Assembly: GCA_947034895.1 (NCBI GenBank)
Contig: OX344765.1
Coordinates: 26,045,001 to 26,109,000 of the forward strand
DNA length: 64,000 nucleotides
Direction of reading: 5' to 3'
DNA from: Rhytidiadelphus loreus
Taxonomy: Eukaryota > Streptophyta > Bryopsida > Hypnales > Hylocomiaceae
How positions within the stretch are numbered: position 1 is the stretch's first letter; each line of letters opens with the position of its first letter. The notes under the pieces were generated by a model. The model made no database searches, was not told where the DNA came from, and saw nothing but the letters and a program-made list of their open reading frames with translations. The translations under genes and the position numbers were made by a program. Below, piece by piece: positions 61,830 to 64,000 of this stretch.

Positions 61830-64000
61830 GCTATCCTGAATGGGCAACAACTCTAAGAACTTATGATAGAGGAGGCTCCATGTTTGGGGAGTGAAACCGA
61901 TAAGAAAACACATCGAAACCATAGACAATGAAAGGAATTGCAATATTCAAGTCAATTTTATAACAATAGTCGTATTACAAAGAGGAAGGACTTCATCTTC
62001 ATCACTCTCTATCGAGGCAGTACTCTAACTATCTCAACAAATGTTTGTCTCAACAACACAATTTGATGACTACCCTAACTACTTCAATGTCATTGGAATA
62101 GTTCTCCGAGTTTCAAAGCCACCAATACCTGTACAAGTCCTTCAAATCAAAACCATAAAGATGTACCTTGAAGAAACATATCTTAGAGTACAATGCGCTT
62201 CTAAGAACCTTGCACTTCAAAGCATGGTGTCCTACAAGTGACCTAGATTAATTTAGTATATTCATTTGAAAGGCAACATTGAAAAGTAGGCAACAAGAAA
62301 ACTCAAAAAAGAAGAGAATGTACTTTCTGCAGTGAAAACCCTCGCCTCTTGATCTGCTTCACGCCTCCAAAGAGTCTCCAAAAAGCCTCCGCTTGCGCTG
62401 CAACTATCACACTTGTGCCACCCTGGACCTTCTGTGATAATCCTAGACCTAGCACACAATTGACACCGAATCAGTGCTCCCCTGCAAAATGCAAACTACG
62501 AGTATGTGCAAACTAAAGACCAAAAAAGCAAAAAGGCAGAGAGGCAAAAACGAACCTAGCAAACTTGGCGCCTCTAGAAGCATGCCAGAAGCCTCCGTAA
62601 AACCTCTAGTTGCACCGCAAAAACCCTTGCATCTTCACCTACTTTGCGCCTCTAGACTTGGACCTAGCAATTATCTTGGACTGAAATGTCTGCACTGAAA
62701 TAGCACATGTCTATCCAACTACACTCCAACATACTCGCTCTCTTGCCAAAGCAGCTTTGTACACCAAAATTCAGTCTGTAATCCTAGCTTGTAACCGGTG
62801 AACCAACAGCTATTTTCTTAATGGTTCAACGGCAATAGGTTTTATTTTCCATCGTGGATCAACAATAGGGGAGGGGGGTCACTTTTTCTTTTTACCTAAT
62901 CTAATTTACGGCTATCAATTTCCTAAAGAGAGGGTTTGGCAGGGCGGAACTGCTTGCCAATTCTGAGGTCATGGTCATAGTCATAGTCACAGGAGATAGT
63001 TTATCTGTCCCCCCAAAAGTAAATCAACGGCCACAAAATTTAGAGAATTGATTTCGTTTTTGATCAACGGTTGTGTGGTTGTGTAGGAGGGGGGGAAACG
63101 GACCACTACTTCCTGTAATCATAAGAGATAGTAAGTCCATACATTGCTTTTTTGAGAATCTTCAAACCTCTCTAGAGTTTATCTCAGTTTGCCTTTTGTG
63201 AATCTTATCCTTGTGAGGTGTATTTTGTGTTTTGGCAATGCCAAATCATAAAGGTTTCACCGACATGAGTAAAGATTTCAACGACATGAATTTTCACCAA
63301 TATGTATATGTTGCTTATGGGTCAGACCACACTCAAAGGTACCATTGGGATTACTTTGCTAGGACATGACTTGAGTCCTTTTTTGAACTTTTAATGCTAT
63401 AAATTACTTTGATTTTGTCATTTTTAAGAAAAAATTATAGATGAATAGTATTGCAAAGTGTCCCTTTAACAAAATTGGAGAAAAAATTCCATGGAAAAAA
63501 TCCTTAAAAAGACGTAAATCACCAATTTGAAGACTAAATTTAGTGTCTTTTTTACAATATGGTATTTTAAAAGGATCTTTTCATCCAAATTTTTTATACG
63601 TCTCAAATATATGACTATTTAAGAGAATTTTTAGTGATTAAATCTTGAACTAAAAATAATATAATTTTTTAGTTAATTAATTGATTATTGAAAAATTATT
63701 GATTTCATCTAATACAAAATTTAGACATTCAATTCCAAAAATAGCTTATGTAAGGACCTTGAGTCAATAATGCATACATTTTTTTTGTTCAAATACAATC
63801 ATCATTTGAATTATTTTTTATATTGAAATCGATGTTCACAAGTTTTTATTTATGAATTTTATAGAAAATAAAAAAGTATTCAAATTGTAGCAAAATTGTC
63901 TTTTTTTACTCTATCATATGATTATATATAAAAATGATTTTTTTGGATTTAATCACATTATTAATTATCAAAAAATTATAACCCTTTTCTACCATTGAAG
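61830..64000. other. Intergenic region to window end
   Basis: No gene recognised. 62,340-62,660 holds short scattered repeats around AAGCCTCCG and TGCACCGCAA/TGCGCTGCAA words. The last 1 kb is strongly AT-rich. Confidence 0.4.

Noticed and set aside
1..64000. tRNA, rRNA genes or CRISPR array
   Set aside because: No cloverleaf-like A/B boxes, rRNA core sequence or regular spacer-repeat array was noticed on either strand.

Overview
The window is nuclear DNA of a land plant. Genes are split by short GT-AG introns and encode plant families: a PHT1 phosphate/H+ symporter, an ER UDP-sugar transporter of the UTR1 type, a kinesin-12-like motor, a TKL protein kinase and a jacalin-type lectin fragment. 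The very AT-rich intergenic DNA full of small non-autonomous transposons, and the kind of kinase and mobile genes present, make me lean towards a non-seed plant (moss, liverwort, lycophyte or fern). I cannot fix the lineage from sequence alone.

Layout. 1-11 kb is an accessory region. It holds a small acidic/basic ORF, a short tandem array of a palindromic motif, an eleven-exon broken gene that joins a ParB/sulfiredoxin-like domain to a beta-class DNA amino-methyltransferase-like domain (2546-7692), a TTAA-flanked element containing a 491-bp sequence also present in one of that gene's introns, and an intronless RING-H2 gene (9712-10752). 11-18.3 kb is AT-rich and repeat-laden, with a G/C-rich CCGTCCA minisatellite at 12.6-13.0 kb. 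18.5-33 kb is a gene island of balanced composition: a broken jacalin lectin (-), a TKL kinase (-), a UTR1-type UDP-glucose/galactose transporter with seven exons (-), a small Lys/Arg-rich coiled-coil protein (+) and a two-exon PHT1 transporter (-). A strong fold-back at 34.6 kb could be a microRNA precursor. From 35 kb on the DNA is mostly transposon debris: two CACTA-type fold-back or MITE elements, a decayed Tc1/mariner transposase, a kinesin-12-like gene with two stops and a short tail, dispersed AT-rich repeats in both orientations, a long (CA)n(TA)n tract, ~185-bp tandem repeats, and at 60.5-61.8 kb a decayed HUH-endonuclease (Rep/Replitron-like) gene.

The best candidate for something undescribed is the ParB-methyltransferase gene. 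Its domain order is that of prokaryotic and phage ParB-DNA methylase fusions, but it is embedded in a plant gene with ten introns. Its catalytic motifs are degraded and it has three in-frame stops. Across the window, nearly all premature stops are TAG or TGA and can be explained by one C-to-T change from CAG or CGA, that is in CHG or CG contexts. This is what decay of heavily methylated mobile DNA would give. The second candidate is the HUH Rep gene. The island genes look like ordinary housekeeping or physiology genes and do not form a functional cluster.
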